A stretch of 64,000 nt of DNA, from assembly GCA_003550275.1 (NCBI GenBank), contig QXCW01000002.1:1054001-1118000 (forward strand), written 5' to 3'. This document shows, piece after piece, positions 18,274 through 27,265 of this stretch (within the stretch, counting starts at the first letter, position 1; every line of letters begins with the position of its first letter). The notes beneath the pieces were generated by a model that was not told the origin of the DNA, did no database searches, and saw only the letters and a program-made list of their open reading frames with translations. Source of the DNA: Flavobacteriaceae bacterium MAR_2010_72 (GTDB taxonomy: Bacteria > Bacteroidota > Bacteroidia > Flavobacteriales > Flavobacteriaceae). The position numbers and the translations under genes were made by a program.

Positions 18274-19633
18274 CCTTTAAGCGTTTTTGTTCCAAAGCTT
18301 CTGCTAAACGGCGTTCGATAATGGGTTCTATCAGGGTTTTTCTTGGGTTGGTTTTTATAAAAGGGTAGAGCTCCAATTCACCTTTCATCCGATCATTGAG
18401 ATTGGGATGCTTATTGGTACCTAATAAGGTCAATTCGCCTTTGTTGAATTGCTCCTGTTCTCTTGCAGAACTTTCACTAATTTTTCGCTGAATAGTGCCT
18501 TCTTTTAACTGTTTTAAAAAACCGCCATTTGCTTCAATATCCTTAAAGAGTTCCAAGGCTTTTTGCGAAAGTTCATTGGTAAGGGTTTCAATAAAATAGG
18601 CTCCATCAGAAGGATTATTGACCTTGTCAAAGTAACTTTCATGTTTTAAAATTAGCAATTGGTTACGCGCGATGCGCTCCCCAAAGGCATTTGATTTATG
18701 GTAAATGGCGTCATAGGCCAAATTGCTAATGGTATTGGCACCTCCCAAAATAGCACTCATACACTCGGTGGTCGTACGCAGCATGTTGGTATTGTAATCG
18801 TAAATGGTCTTGTTGCGTTTGGTTGGCGTCACCATAATATGACAGTCCGTATTGACCTCGTATTCAGCAGCCAATGTATGCCACAAGCGTCTTAAGGCGC
18901 AAAGTTTAGCGATCTCAAAAAAATAGTTGCTTCCTAGAGCTGCATGAAAAGTGACATTAAAGGATTGCTTAATTTCACTTGAAATACCAGTATCCAGATG
19001 ATTCAAATAGTCATTGGCATGTGCGATGGCGTAGGCCAATTGCTGAACTATGGTAGCACCAGCGTTTTGATATAAGGTGGTGTCTATGCTAAAGCTCCGT
19101 GTATGTTCCACGATACCATCAAATTGTTTATGATCCTCTTGGAGTGTGCTGAACCAATTTCCCGTTCTGGCTAAATTGCCTATGATATCGGTATGGATGG
19201 TAAGGTTTGAACTTGAGTAATTAGCAAGTTGTTTTACAAATTCAGCATCTAAAAACTGCAAGTGTAAATGCACAGGTGTTGTATCTAGATCGATGTCCTT
19301 TAGCAGAACTTTAATGGAATTATCTTTTGAAGGGATAATGAAAATAAGGCTCTCCACACCGCGATTTAGAAGCTTTAGAGCCTTTATGTTTGATTTTTCA
19401 ACATCGGCAACAAAGATGCTTTGGCCTATATGCCATTGTGTGGCCTTGCTGTTTGAAACTTGAGGAAGCGTTTTGAAGTCATCAGCATGATAAAAGGGTT
19501 TGACATCAATTCCTTCATTAGTTCTCCAGATGAGGGTATCATTATAATCGGCGCCCTTTAGATCAAACTGGATGTGTTGCTTCCACTGTTTGGAAGATAC
19601 TTCAGGAAATTCATCAAATAAGGATGTACCCAT
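18266..19633 (-). CDS. mutA: Methylmalonyl-CoA mutase, small subunit
   Basis: 455 residues. It begins with a segment common to the small subunit ([31 protein letters not shown]) and continues as a divergent copy of the mutase barrel (for example [14 protein letters not shown] and [10 protein letters not shown]). The cobalamin-binding C-terminal domain with DxHxxG is absent, as expected for the non-catalytic partner of MutB. The 3' end overlaps mutB by 8 bases and the 5' end overlaps the DivIC-like gene by one base, so these genes are co-transcribed. Confidence 0.94.
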   Translation of the reverse strand: MGTSLFDEFPEVSSKQWKQHIQFDLKGADYNDTLIWRTNEGIDVKPFYHADDFKTLPQVSNSKATQWHIGQSIFVADVEKSNIKALKLLNRGVESLIFIIPSKDNSIKVLLKDIDLDTTPVHLHLQFLDAEFVKQLANYSSSNLTIHTDIIGNLARTGNWFSTLQEDHKQFDGIVEHTRSFSIDTTLYQNAGATIVQQLAYAIAHANDYLNHLDTGISSEIKQSFNVTFHAALGSNYFFEIAKLCALRRLWHTLAAEYEVNTDCHIMVTPTKRNKTIYDYNTNMLRTTTECMSAILGGANTISNLAYDAIYHKSNAFGERIARNQLLILKHESYFDKVNNPSDGAYFIETLTNELSQKALELFKDIEANGGFLKQLKEGTIQRKISESSAREQEQFNKGELTLLGTNKHPNLNDRMKGELELYPFIKTNPRKTLIEPIIERRLAEALEQKRLKDE

Positions 19634-19950
19634 TACTGCTTTTTGTTTTTTAAACTGTCTTCATATTCTATGATATAGATTTCTTCGTTATCCTTTTTCA
19701 TGTAATATTTTTCACGAGCCAGTTTTTCAATACCTTCTTCGGTGCTTAACTCTTTAATTGCTTTTTTGTCCTTTTCAATTTCGTTTTTGTAATACTCTTT
19801 TTCATCCTCCAGATCATCCATTTCGGTATTGAGCTCATGATGGATCAGCCAAGAGTTGGCATCAAAGAAGAGCATCCAAACTGCAAACACCACCAGAATG
19901 ATTACAAAGATGTTTTTAAAGCCTTTAAGGTATGAGCGTTTCGTTTTCAA
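19633..19950 (-). CDS. DivIC/FtsB-like septum formation initiator
   Basis: 105 residues: a short basic N-terminus, one membrane segment (about 12-28, NIFVIILVVFAVWMLFF), then a coiled coil (about 35-75) and a conserved KLAREKYYMKKDNEEIYIIE end, the pattern of FtsB/DivIC proteins that stabilise the FtsL/FtsQ divisome complex. The start appears to be TTG at 19950: an in-frame TAA lies three codons upstream and the next ATG (residue 26) would destroy the membrane segment. It sits 1 base after the udk stop and overlaps mutA by one base. Confidence 0.88.
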   Translation of the reverse strand: MKTKRSYLKGFKNIFVIILVVFAVWMLFFDANSWLIHHELNTEMDDLEDEKEYYKNEIEKDKKAIKELSTEEGIEKLAREKYYMKKDNEEIYIIEYEDSLKNKKQ

Positions 19951-19951
19951 T

Positions 19952-20560
19952 TTACATTAAACGTTGGTTAATAATGGTCTTTACTATATCAACCGCAACG
20001 GTATTGTATTTATTGTTGGGGATGATAATATCGGCATATTCTTTCATGGGTTCAATAAATTGCTGATGCATGGGTTTTAGCGTGTTTTGATAACGATCCA
20101 GCACTTCGTCTAGATCTCGACCACGCTCTGTAATATCACGTTTTAAACGGCGTATCAAGCGCTCATCACTGTCGGCATGTACAAATATTTTGATATCGAA
20201 CATCTCCCGTAATTCAGGATTGGTCAGGATTAAAATTCCTTCAACGATCATCACTTTTCTTGGCAATGTTTTTATGCTATCGCCAGTACGGTTATGCTTC
20301 ACAAAGGAATAGACAGGTTGGTCAATGGCATTCCCTTTTTTAAGTTCCTTTAAATGGGCTTCAAGCAATTCAAAATCAATGGAACGCGGATGGTCGAAAT
20401 TGATCTTTACACGTTCTTCATAACTTAAATGCGAGGTGTCTTTATAATAGGAATCCTGTGAAATGACTCCAACCTCACCTTCAGGTAGTTGATCAAGGAT
20501 TTGGTTGACAACAGTGGTTTTACCACAACCCGTTCCGCCGGCAATTCCAATAATGAGCAT
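19952..20560 (-). CDS. udk: Uridine kinase
   Basis: Phosphorylates uridine (and cytidine) to the monophosphate using ATP or GTP in pyrimidine salvage. 202 residues, normal length. The Walker A motif is GGTGCGKTT (8-16). DSYYKD and FDHPRSIDFELL bind nucleoside, and RRLKRDITERGRDLDEVLDRY forms the lid. It is followed within one base by the DivIC-like gene, then mutA and mutB. The cytochrome c gene ends 43 bases upstream on the same strand. Cytoplasmic. Confidence 0.95.
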   Translation of the reverse strand: MLIIGIAGGTGCGKTTVVNQILDQLPEGEVGVISQDSYYKDTSHLSYEERVKINFDHPRSIDFELLEAHLKELKKGNAIDQPVYSFVKHNRTGDSIKTLPRKVMIVEGILILTNPELREMFDIKIFVHADSDERLIRRLKRDITERGRDLDEVLDRYQNTLKPMHQQFIEPMKEYADIIIPNNKYNTVAVDIVKTIINQRLM

Positions 20561-20603
20561 AGTTTTTATTTAAATTGATGCCACAAATCTACATATTTAC
20601 GCC

Positions 20604-21029
20604 CTAATCTTTAGGTTGAATTTTTGAAACTTCTGCTTCAGTTATCATTTGGGTGTTTTTATTTCCCCAAGACGTTGTGATATAATTCATAACATCTGCA
20701 ATTTCTTTATCGGTTAAACCCAAAGGGGCCATGATACTATTGTAGGTTTCTCCGTTGACCTTAATTTCTCCAGACAATCCATATTTTATGGATTTGATAC
20801 TTTTAGCTCTTTTCGTTTTTAAATAATCTGAATTTGCCAAAGGCGGATACACGCCAGATACACCATTGCCATCTGGTAAATGACAGACCATACAAAAATC
20901 TTTATAAATAATGGCGCCGCGTTCGGCACTTTCCTTGAACTTTTGAAGCTCTTGGGCACTAAGCTTTTCATTACAGGAATAGAATAAGCCGATTGTTAAA
21001 ATTAGCTTTAAACAGATTTTCAATCTCAT
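20604..21029 (-). CDS. c-type cytochrome lipoprotein
   Basis: 141 residues with a lipoprotein-like signal (cysteine 19 after LFYS). One haem attachment motif CMVCH (Cys46, Cys49, His50) is present and the likely distal ligand is Met100 in YNSIMAPLG. The fold resembles single-domain class I cytochromes that accept electrons from quinoprotein dehydrogenases. Its ATG overlaps the stop of the sugar dehydrogenase gene (ATGA), which supports it being the electron acceptor of that enzyme. Periplasmic, anchored to a membrane. Confidence 0.9.
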   Translation of the reverse strand: MRLKICLKLILTIGLFYSCNEKLSAQELQKFKESAERGAIIYKDFCMVCHLPDGNGVSGVYPPLANSDYLKTKRAKSIKSIKYGLSGEIKVNGETYNSIMAPLGLTDKEIADVMNYITTSWGNKNTQMITEAEVSKIQPKD

Positions 21030-22129
21030 TGTTTTTGAATTAATTTAACGATTCCTAAATTTTCAACACCCACATATATGTAACCATCAGGACCTTCATT
21101 AATGGTTCTGATGCGCCCTAAACCATCCAAAAGTCGTTCCTCTTTCACAACTTTTCCATCTTTTATATAGCAATTGTCCATGTATTGAAATTTTAAAGAA
21201 CCAACAAGCAAATTACCTTTTAAGCCAGGATATTTATCACTAGTAATAAATGCCATTCCGCTAGGTGCAATAGAAGGATCCCAATAGTGTATTGGATTTT
21301 CTATACCCGGAAGAGAAGTGTTGTCTGTAAATGATGTTCCGCTATAGTTAATACCAAAACTCGCTAAAGGCCAACCGTAATTTCTGCCAGCTTTAATAAT
21401 ATTGATTTCGTCACCTCCTCTTGGTCCGTGTTCGTGTGCCCAAACTTCACCGGTTACTGGATGAAGCACCATACCTTGAGGGTTTCTATTTCCATAACAA
21501 TAAATTGCTTTTTTTGCATTGGGCTCATTTACGAAAGGATTGTCTTCTGGTATTGAACCATCATCATGCAATCTGTAAATTTTACCACCGTCTCTTGTTA
21601 TATCCTGCGGATTGGTATCTCTATCACCACGATCACCGATTGAAAAATAGAGGTAACCCTCATTGTCAAAAACTATTCTTGAGCCAAAATGTTGTCCTCT
21701 GGTTGTATTTGGTGCTGCTTTATAGAGTGGTTGTTTATCTGTTAAAGTATTGTTTTGGAGTTTAGCTCTCATAAGGGTGGTATTGCCACCGTCACCTTCG
21801 CCTTCTGAAGAAGCATAGGTAAAGTAAATCCAACCATTGGTTTCAAAATTAGGATGCAATCTTATATCCATAAGCCCGCCTTGTCCTCTGACATAAATTT
21901 CTGGGAGTCCTTCAACAATGGTTTTAGTTCCATCTTTAAAATGAATAAGCTTACCTTCTTTTTCGTTGATTAAGATGGAATTATCGGGTAAAAACGCAAA
22001 TCCCCATGGAATATTTAAATCCGGTACAATAACTTCGTAATCATAATTAGTGTTAACTGGGTTTTTGTCTTGGGCACAACTTATAAATGTGATTAATAAA
22101 AGCATTAATATAAATGGTGTCTGTTTCAT
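21026..22129 (-). CDS. PQQ-type glucose/sorbosone dehydrogenase-like lipoprotein
   Basis: 367 residues with a lipoprotein signal (LITFISC, Cys18) and a six-bladed beta-propeller of the soluble glucose/sorbosone dehydrogenase family: LNIPWGFAFLPDNSILI, GGLMDIRLHPNF, HFGSRIVFDNEGYLYFSIGD, RNPQGMVLHPVTGEVWAHEHGPRGGDEIN and APSGMAFI. These include the His and Arg positions typical of the PQQ pocket. Likely oxidises a sugar or polyol in the periplasm and passes electrons to the overlapping cytochrome c gene product. No pqq biosynthesis genes are in the window, so PQQ would have to be imported or made elsewhere. Confidence 0.9.
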   Translation of the reverse strand: MKQTPFILMLLLITFISCAQDKNPVNTNYDYEVIVPDLNIPWGFAFLPDNSILINEKEGKLIHFKDGTKTIVEGLPEIYVRGQGGLMDIRLHPNFETNGWIYFTYASSEGEGDGGNTTLMRAKLQNNTLTDKQPLYKAAPNTTRGQHFGSRIVFDNEGYLYFSIGDRGDRDTNPQDITRDGGKIYRLHDDGSIPEDNPFVNEPNAKKAIYCYGNRNPQGMVLHPVTGEVWAHEHGPRGGDEINIIKAGRNYGWPLASFGINYSGTSFTDNTSLPGIENPIHYWDPSIAPSGMAFITSDKYPGLKGNLLVGSLKFQYMDNCYIKDGKVVKEERLLDGLGRIRTINEGPDGYIYVGVENLGIVKLIQKQ

Positions 22130-22158
22130 AACTAAAATTTATTTTGTTTTAAAGATAG

Positions 22159-24453
22159 TCAAAACATATAATTTAAGTTTAGACCAGTGTAATAATTTAT
22201 AGGATTTCCTGGATAGTAATACCGTGGTGCACTCCCATTAAAACCTGAGGCATTTATTAAAATTTGCGATGCATAAGCCGTATCGAAACTATTATTGAGA
22301 CCAAAAAAAAGATTGAGTTCTAACTTTTTTGCTAGATCTGTTTTGTATCCTACTTTTAAGTTTGTTAAACTGTAACTGTCAGAAAACCGAGCATTGCTAT
22401 CTGTAATGGGCATAGCGCCCACATATTGAAAATTGATATTGCCATACAACCCAGACTTGGAATCCATAATTAATCCAGCATTGAAAACATCTGATGGGAC
22501 ACCAGTTAGTTTGTTCCCAGAATACTCATTATCGCCATCCATATAATCCCTAAATGTATATTTATTGAGCGTATAGGTTATAAATGAGCTTATGGATATA
22601 TTCGTTTTTTCAATCCACAAATAATTCATGCTCAACTCTATACCATCATGTCTGGTTTTACCTGCGTTTATTCCAATAAACTCATCTTCGGCAGTTCTTC
22701 TACTTACCAAAAGATTTTTAATGCTTAATCGATATAAGGCTAAACTAAATTGCAGCTTGTTATTTATAGCAGAGCCTCGCATCCCTAGTTCAAAGTTCCA
22801 GCCCGTTTCGGGTTTTAGATCAGTATTAATTTGCCCATCTGGCAACAATGTTTCAGTTAATGTAAGAGGAGAAAATCCGTGACTTACATTAGAGTAAATA
22901 TTTAAATGCTTTGAAAGTATTTGTGAGATTCCAATTTTTGGAGAAAAGATGCTTTTAAATTTAAAAGCGCCTGATTGGTCTGGGTTTGATGATGATATTG
23001 GGAATTTATCGTCTAAATGGTATGAGGTCTGATTAAAGTTTAGACCCAATGAAAGGTTTGTTTTTTCAGAAAGCTCGTAATTGGTTTCCAAAAAACCATT
23101 GAAATAGTTCCTTTTTTCTTTAAAGTTTGATAACTGATTTCCTTTTACACTACCAGTTCCTTCAGGAAAATCTTCGTATAAGTTTTCAAAGGTTTTATAT
23201 TTGTAAAAGTCGTTAAAGAATTCACCACCAAGGGTCCAACTCATTTTTTTATTGAATAATTTATAATCTCCTAATAAACGAGTTCGAATTCCTAATGCTA
23301 AAGTATGTTCTGTTAAAATATTAAAGGGTCTAGGTTCATAGGCGTTTCTAAACGAAGTAAAAACACTAGTGATATGCTTAACTATAGTGTTGTATTGATG
23401 CTTCCAAGATAAACCAAAAACAGCTCGTTGAGCGTCTTCAAAACCTTTGGATTGCTGCCAAGTAAATGCTGCTTTTTTCGGGTTATTTAGATATGTTTCC
23501 TCATCAACGGAACTGGGGATGAATGCCATTAAATCAACATAACTGGCCAAAAAGGTCAGTTCATTTTTATTATCCAAAAAATGATTTGAATGTATAGTAA
23601 ACGTCTGCCTGTTGTATTGGTTATTATCTCTATATCCATTGCTTTGGGTATTGCTGTATATAGCTCTAAAGCCGTTGCTTGAAGTGCCATGGTTTACATT
23701 AATACTCGCCTTGGTTAACCCAAAAGACCCAATAGAAAATTTACTATAGATTTCAGATTGGTTTAAGTATCCGTTTTTTGGCATAATATGAATTGTGCCT
23801 CCTAATCCTGCGCCATAAGTGCTTGATGACGAACCCTTAATAATTTCTAGTCGAGAAATGGAATTCAGTTCAAAATCTTCAATAGTCGTTTCACCATTGC
23901 CACTGGTAAGAGGAATATCGCCAAAATAGGCTCTTATTTTAGCGGTGCCAAATAAGTTTCGAGAGCCAACACCTCTAATACTTATTCTATTGGTATTAAG
24001 TGCACCACTTTGCATAAATACCCCAGGTGTTCTGTTTAAAATATTCACAATATTAATGTCATTACCACGCTCTATATCTTCGTTTGAAATGATGTGAATG
24101 GATGCTATGGACTGTTTTATTTTTTTTGGAACATTATAAGCGTTGATAACAATCTCATTTAATTCAGATGTGTTGATTTGAAGCTGAATAATGTAATATG
24201 CATTAGTTTTTAGTTCGGTAGTTTTACTGATATAACCAGGTTTTTCAAAAAGATAAACACCTCTTTCTGAAACTTCGAATGCGCCATCGTCATCAGAAAC
24301 ATAAACCATTTTATTCTCTAAATTGATGATGCTTACAGCTTGTAAATGTGTGTTATTATCAAGATCAGTGATTTTTCCTTTTATCTGACTGGAACCAAAA
24401 AAAACGCTGCTTAAAAGGAAAAAGGTAAGCACTCTTTTTTTTGTTATTGGCAT
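22159..24453 (-). CDS. TonB-dependent outer-membrane receptor
   Basis: 764 residues. A signal peptide (about 1-23) is followed by a CarboxypepD-regulatory-like beta domain (25-100), a plug domain (SIASIHIISNEDIERGNDIN, RISIRGVGSRNLFG, GGTIHIMP) and a 22-strand-type barrel ending in an aromatic residue (NYMF). It imports a bulky ligand across the outer membrane using TonB/ExbBD energy. The plug resembles siderophore- and cofactor-type receptors more than SusC. It lies 29 bases upstream of the PQQ-type dehydrogenase on the same strand, so the ligand could be PQQ or the sugar substrate; that is inference. Confidence 0.93.
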   Translation of the reverse strand: MPITKKRVLTFFLLSSVFFGSSQIKGKITDLDNNTHLQAVSIINLENKMVYVSDDDGAFEVSERGVYLFEKPGYISKTTELKTNAYYIIQLQINTSELNEIVINAYNVPKKIKQSIASIHIISNEDIERGNDINIVNILNRTPGVFMQSGALNTNRISIRGVGSRNLFGTAKIRAYFGDIPLTSGNGETTIEDFELNSISRLEIIKGSSSSTYGAGLGGTIHIMPKNGYLNQSEIYSKFSIGSFGLTKASINVNHGTSSNGFRAIYSNTQSNGYRDNNQYNRQTFTIHSNHFLDNKNELTFLASYVDLMAFIPSSVDEETYLNNPKKAAFTWQQSKGFEDAQRAVFGLSWKHQYNTIVKHITSVFTSFRNAYEPRPFNILTEHTLALGIRTRLLGDYKLFNKKMSWTLGGEFFNDFYKYKTFENLYEDFPEGTGSVKGNQLSNFKEKRNYFNGFLETNYELSEKTNLSLGLNFNQTSYHLDDKFPISSSNPDQSGAFKFKSIFSPKIGISQILSKHLNIYSNVSHGFSPLTLTETLLPDGQINTDLKPETGWNFELGMRGSAINNKLQFSLALYRLSIKNLLVSRRTAEDEFIGINAGKTRHDGIELSMNYLWIEKTNISISSFITYTLNKYTFRDYMDGDNEYSGNKLTGVPSDVFNAGLIMDSKSGLYGNINFQYVGAMPITDSNARFSDSYSLTNLKVGYKTDLAKKLELNLFFGLNNSFDTAYASQILINASGFNGSAPRYYYPGNPINYYTGLNLNYMF

Positions 24454-24545
24454 AGTATTGTGTAAGTCAATTTTTATGAACCACTAAATTATAATTTTTA
24501 AATAGTAATATTTTGTTTTGGATGGTTAAAGTTTTGTGGGTTTTA

Positions 24546-24578
24546 TTGGTTCAGAAATAAATAAAAAAATTATATTTG
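24546..24578 (+). promoter_or_regulatory. Putative promoter for tRNA-Pro
   Basis: A perfect Bacteroidota -7 box TATATTTG (24571-24578, consensus TAnnTTTG) lies 21 bases after TTGG (24546-24549), which resembles the -33 TTTG element. Transcription from here would give a leader of about 70 bases before the tRNA. Confidence 0.55.
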
Positions 24579-24599
24579 CAACCCGTTAAAGATAACCAA

Positions 24600-24658
24600 T
24601 TCGGGGTGTAGCCCCTCGACTTCGCTCGAGATAAACTACACTACGAGTTTACATTTTT
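24600..24658. repeat. 13-base partial tRNA duplication and two hairpins before tRNA-Pro
   Basis: TTCGGGGTGTAGC occurs at 24600-24612 and again at 24657-24669, the second being the 5' end of the tRNA. Between them are two hairpins: CTCGA/TCGAG (24615-24630), which resembles REP-like palindromes common in Flavobacteriia, and TAAACT/AGTTTA (24632-24651). Confidence 0.6.
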
Positions 24659-24733
24659 CGGGGTGTAGCGTAGCCCGGTCATCGCGCCTGCTTTGGGAGC
24701 AGGAGGTCGCAGGTTCGAATCCTGCCACCCCGA
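24659..24733 (+). tRNA. tRNA-Pro (anticodon TGG)
   Basis: The acceptor stem CGGGGTG (24659-24665) pairs with CACCCCG (24726-24732), followed by discriminator A. The anticodon stem CCTGC/GCAGG encloses the loop TTTGGGA, giving anticodon TGG. The T arm contains GTTCGAATC. CCA is not encoded. A hairpin terminator follows at once. Confidence 0.96.
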
Positions 24734-24734
24734 C

Positions 24735-24767
24735 AAAAAGCCGAACAATTCTGTTCGGCTTTTTTTT
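24735..24767 (+). terminator. Rho-independent terminator after tRNA-Pro
   Basis: AAAAAGCCGAACA pairs with TGTTCGGCTTTTT around a short loop and is followed by a T run. It can also serve the convergent lipoprotein gene. Confidence 0.85.
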
Positions 24768-24785
24768 ATGTATTAAATGGAAAGA

Positions 24786-25244
24786 TCATTCAATTCTAAT
24801 ATAGTTTTCAGAAAACACACGGTTCCCATCTTGATCAAGTTCGATTTGGCGGAAAGAATTTTCCTTTAAATGTAACTCGAAAACAAATGCTTTGCGTTCT
24901 TCGATGATTTGTCTCATCATTTCAGAACCGTAATCTAAAATTTCTATGAGGCTATCGCCTTCAATTTTATAACTTCCGTAGCCAAACCATTCTGTTGAGT
25001 CGGTAGGCACATTTTTGCTCCACATTACTTTTGTTGGCGTATAGATTTTAACTTGTCTATAACCTTCAGCAATATTAAAGGAATCAGAAACTTTATTATC
25101 AGCATAGTTATAAAAACTTACCAGCTCCCAAGCACCATCTAATTTATGCATAGTGTCACTTTCTTTTAAGGTTTTATTAGTTTCTTTTTCCTTACAGGAA
25201 GACAAGCAAACCAAGGTAATACATAAGATATAAAAGAATTTCAT
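24786..25244 (-). CDS. Small lipoprotein, lipocalin-like
   Basis: 152 residues from the ATG at 25244, which gives a clean lipoprotein signal (MKFFYILCITLVCLSSC, Cys17). An in-frame ATG at 25271 would put nine polar residues before it and is rejected. After the anchor come about 110 residues beginning with LDGAWELVSFY, a start typical of small lipocalin-like or DUF4488-type beta-barrels, with later strands such as GYGSYKIEGDSLIEILDYG. Ligand and role are unknown. It is a single gene between tRNA-Pro and the divergent trxB. Confidence 0.75.
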   Translation of the reverse strand: MKFFYILCITLVCLSSCKEKETNKTLKESDTMHKLDGAWELVSFYNYADNKVSDSFNIAEGYRQVKIYTPTKVMWSKNVPTDSTEWFGYGSYKIEGDSLIEILDYGSEMMRQIIEERKAFVFELHLKENSFRQIELDQDGNRVFSENYIRIE

Positions 25245-25374
25245 AAGATCATATTTTAGAGTTGATAACACACTAATTTACAAAAAAAGAATGAGTAATG
25301 GTAGGTATTCCTACTATTTATAAAGTTATAATAACTTTTAATAACTTATAAAGTAAGGATTGTTTTAAAAATTC

Positions 25375-25382
25375 TACTTTTG
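25375..25382 (+). promoter_or_regulatory. Putative -7 box of trxB
   Basis: TACTTTTG matches the Bacteroidota -7 consensus TAnnTTTG exactly and lies 22 bases before the trxB start codon. No convincing -33 TTTG element at the usual spacing is visible. Confidence 0.5.
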
Positions 25383-25404
25383 CTCTACTAAAGATAATAA
25401 AGAC

Positions 25405-26385
25405 ATGTCAGAAATGATTGAAAAAGTAAAATGCCTTATAATAGGTTCTGGGCCTGCGGGTTATACTGCAGCTATATATGCGGCTAGAGCTAATATGTTT
25501 CCTATTTTGTACCAAGGTACGCAACCCGGTGGTCAATTGACCACAACAAATGAAGTTGAAAACTTTCCTGGCTACCCAGATGGTATAACAGGACCTGAAA
25601 TGATGATTGAGTTTCAAAAACAAGCAGAACGTTTTGGAACTGACGTTAGGGATGGTTGGGTGACAAAGGTTGATTTTTCAGGAGACGTACATAAAGTATG
25701 GGTAAATGAAACCAAAGAGATTCATTGCGATACCGTCATAATCTCCACAGGTGCATCGGCAAAATATTTAGGACTGGATTCTGAACAAAAGTATTTGAAA
25801 CTAGGTGGTGGTGTTTCTGCTTGTGCTATTTGTGATGGATTCTTCTATAGAAATCAGGAAGTAGTTATTGTAGGAGCTGGTGATTCGGCATGCGAGGAAG
25901 CACATTATTTGTCAAAGCTTTGTAAAAAAGTAACTATGTTGGTACGTAGGGATGAGTTTAGAGCTTCACAAATTATGCAGACTAGAGTTAAGAACACAAA
26001 AAACATTGAAATTCTTTATAATACTGAAACCGATGAGGTTTTAGGTGATGGTCAGGTCGTTACCGGTGTTCGCGCTAAAAACAATGTAACAGGTGATGTG
26101 GTTGAGATCCCAGCAACAGGGTTTTTCGTGGCCATAGGGCATAAACCTAATACAGATATATTTAAAGACTATTTAAAGTTAGACAAAACAGGATATATAA
26201 TCAATGTTCCTGGAACTGCAAAGACAAATGTTGAAGGTGTTTTTGTTTCAGGAGATGCGGCCGATCATGTTTACAGACAGGCAGTAACGGCTGCTGGAAC
26301 AGGCTGTATGGCTGCTTTAGATGCAGAGCGCTATTTGGCGGCCAAAGATTCAACCTTTGAAGTCAATACATCAACTTATAATTGA
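25405..26385 (+). CDS. trxB: Thioredoxin-disulfide reductase
   Basis: Transfers electrons from NADPH through FAD to thioredoxin. 326 residues. It has the FAD-binding GSGPAG (14-19), the redox-active CAICDG (Cys140, Cys143), the NADPH-binding GAGDSA near 157 and the C-terminal FAD motif GVFVSGDAAD. The ATG at 25405 is followed at once by the conserved KCLIIGSGPAG strand. It is a single gene with its own -7 box and a hairpin terminator. Cytoplasmic. Confidence 0.97.
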   Translation: MSEMIEKVKCLIIGSGPAGYTAAIYAARANMFPILYQGTQPGGQLTTTNEVENFPGYPDGITGPEMMIEFQKQAERFGTDVRDGWVTKVDFSGDVHKVWVNETKEIHCDTVIISTGASAKYLGLDSEQKYLKLGGGVSACAICDGFFYRNQEVVIVGAGDSACEEAHYLSKLCKKVTMLVRRDEFRASQIMQTRVKNTKNIEILYNTETDEVLGDGQVVTGVRAKNNVTGDVVEIPATGFFVAIGHKPNTDIFKDYLKLDKTGYIINVPGTAKTNVEGVFVSGDAADHVYRQAVTAAGTGCMAALDAERYLAAKDSTFEVNTSTYN

Positions 26386-26412
26386 TTAAAGTAAAAATTA
26401 ATCAATAATTTT

Positions 26413-26455
26413 AAAATGCCTAAAGTGAGAATATATAATCGCTCTAGGCATTTTT
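26413..26455 (+). terminator. Terminator after trxB
   Basis: AAAATGCCTA (26413-26422) pairs with TAGGCATTTT (26445-26454) and runs into T residues, 27 bases after the trxB stop codon. Confidence 0.75.
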
Positions 26456-26636
26456 AATTTTATGTCATTAGTGGCTTTTTATTAAAGGAGAATAAAACTC
26501 GAATTCATTTAAAAAACTTGATGGAATTGAACAAGTTTTAAATAGCTTTAATACATTTTATCTGTATCATGATAAAAGTCATATTTTAAACTCTTCTTAA
26601 TATAGACATTTGTATAGAATTTAAACACTATACAAC

Positions 26637-27227
26637 ATGAAACGTATTAAACTTACCAAATTTAGAACTGCATTTGTACTAATTTTTCTTGCATTCTCTT
26701 TTAATGTGAGTCTCTCTCAAGATTTCAAATTAAACAACCTTAAATCAACATTGTCTGTTTTTGGAACCTCTAGTCTTCATGATTGGGAAGTGAAGGCTAC
26801 TAACTTAAAAGGTGCAATTACCTTAACTACTTCAGAAGAGCTTCAAATTCAAAAATTATACATAGAAGTATTAGCCGAAAGCTTAAAAAGTGGTAAAAAT
26901 GCCATGGACAAGAATACTTACAAGGCCTTAAAAACGGTTGAATTCAAGACCATTACATTTCAACTGGCTAAAATACAGGAAACATCAAAAATTCAGGACA
27001 ATGTATTTAATATAAAAGTAATAGGGGATTTAACCATAGCTGGAGTTACAAAACGGATTCCAATAAGTTTCAAACTTCAACTTAATGACAATACGTTGAT
27101 TCTAATTGGTGAAAAAGACCTTGAAATGACAGATTATGGAATTGAGCCCCCAAAAGCCTTGTTTGGTACAATAACAACAGGAAATAAAATATCTATAAAA
27201 TTTAATACCGTAATGGCAAAATCATAA
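26637..27227 (+). CDS. YceI-family secreted protein, copy 1
   Basis: 196 residues. A signal peptide (about 1-28, ending SLSQ) precedes a YceI-type lipocalin-like beta-barrel: STLSVFGTSSLHDWEVKA, then LKSGKNAMDKNTYKALK, IKVIGDLTIAGVTK and a C-terminal DLEMTDYGIEPPKALFG segment. YceI proteins bind isoprenoid or similar amphiphilic molecules in the periplasm. It is followed after 38 bases by a porin-like gene and then by a second YceI protein, so the three probably handle one substrate. Confidence 0.9.
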   Translation: MKRIKLTKFRTAFVLIFLAFSFNVSLSQDFKLNNLKSTLSVFGTSSLHDWEVKATNLKGAITLTTSEELQIQKLYIEVLAESLKSGKNAMDKNTYKALKTVEFKTITFQLAKIQETSKIQDNVFNIKVIGDLTIAGVTKRIPISFKLQLNDNTLILIGEKDLEMTDYGIEPPKALFGTITTGNKISIKFNTVMAKS

Positions 27228-27265
27228 ACCTTAAACAAAACAATAATAAACAAAAATCAATAATT

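Noticed and set aside
24600-24658. A second tRNA upstream of tRNA-Pro
   Set aside because: Only the first 13 bases match; no anticodon or T arm can be folded.
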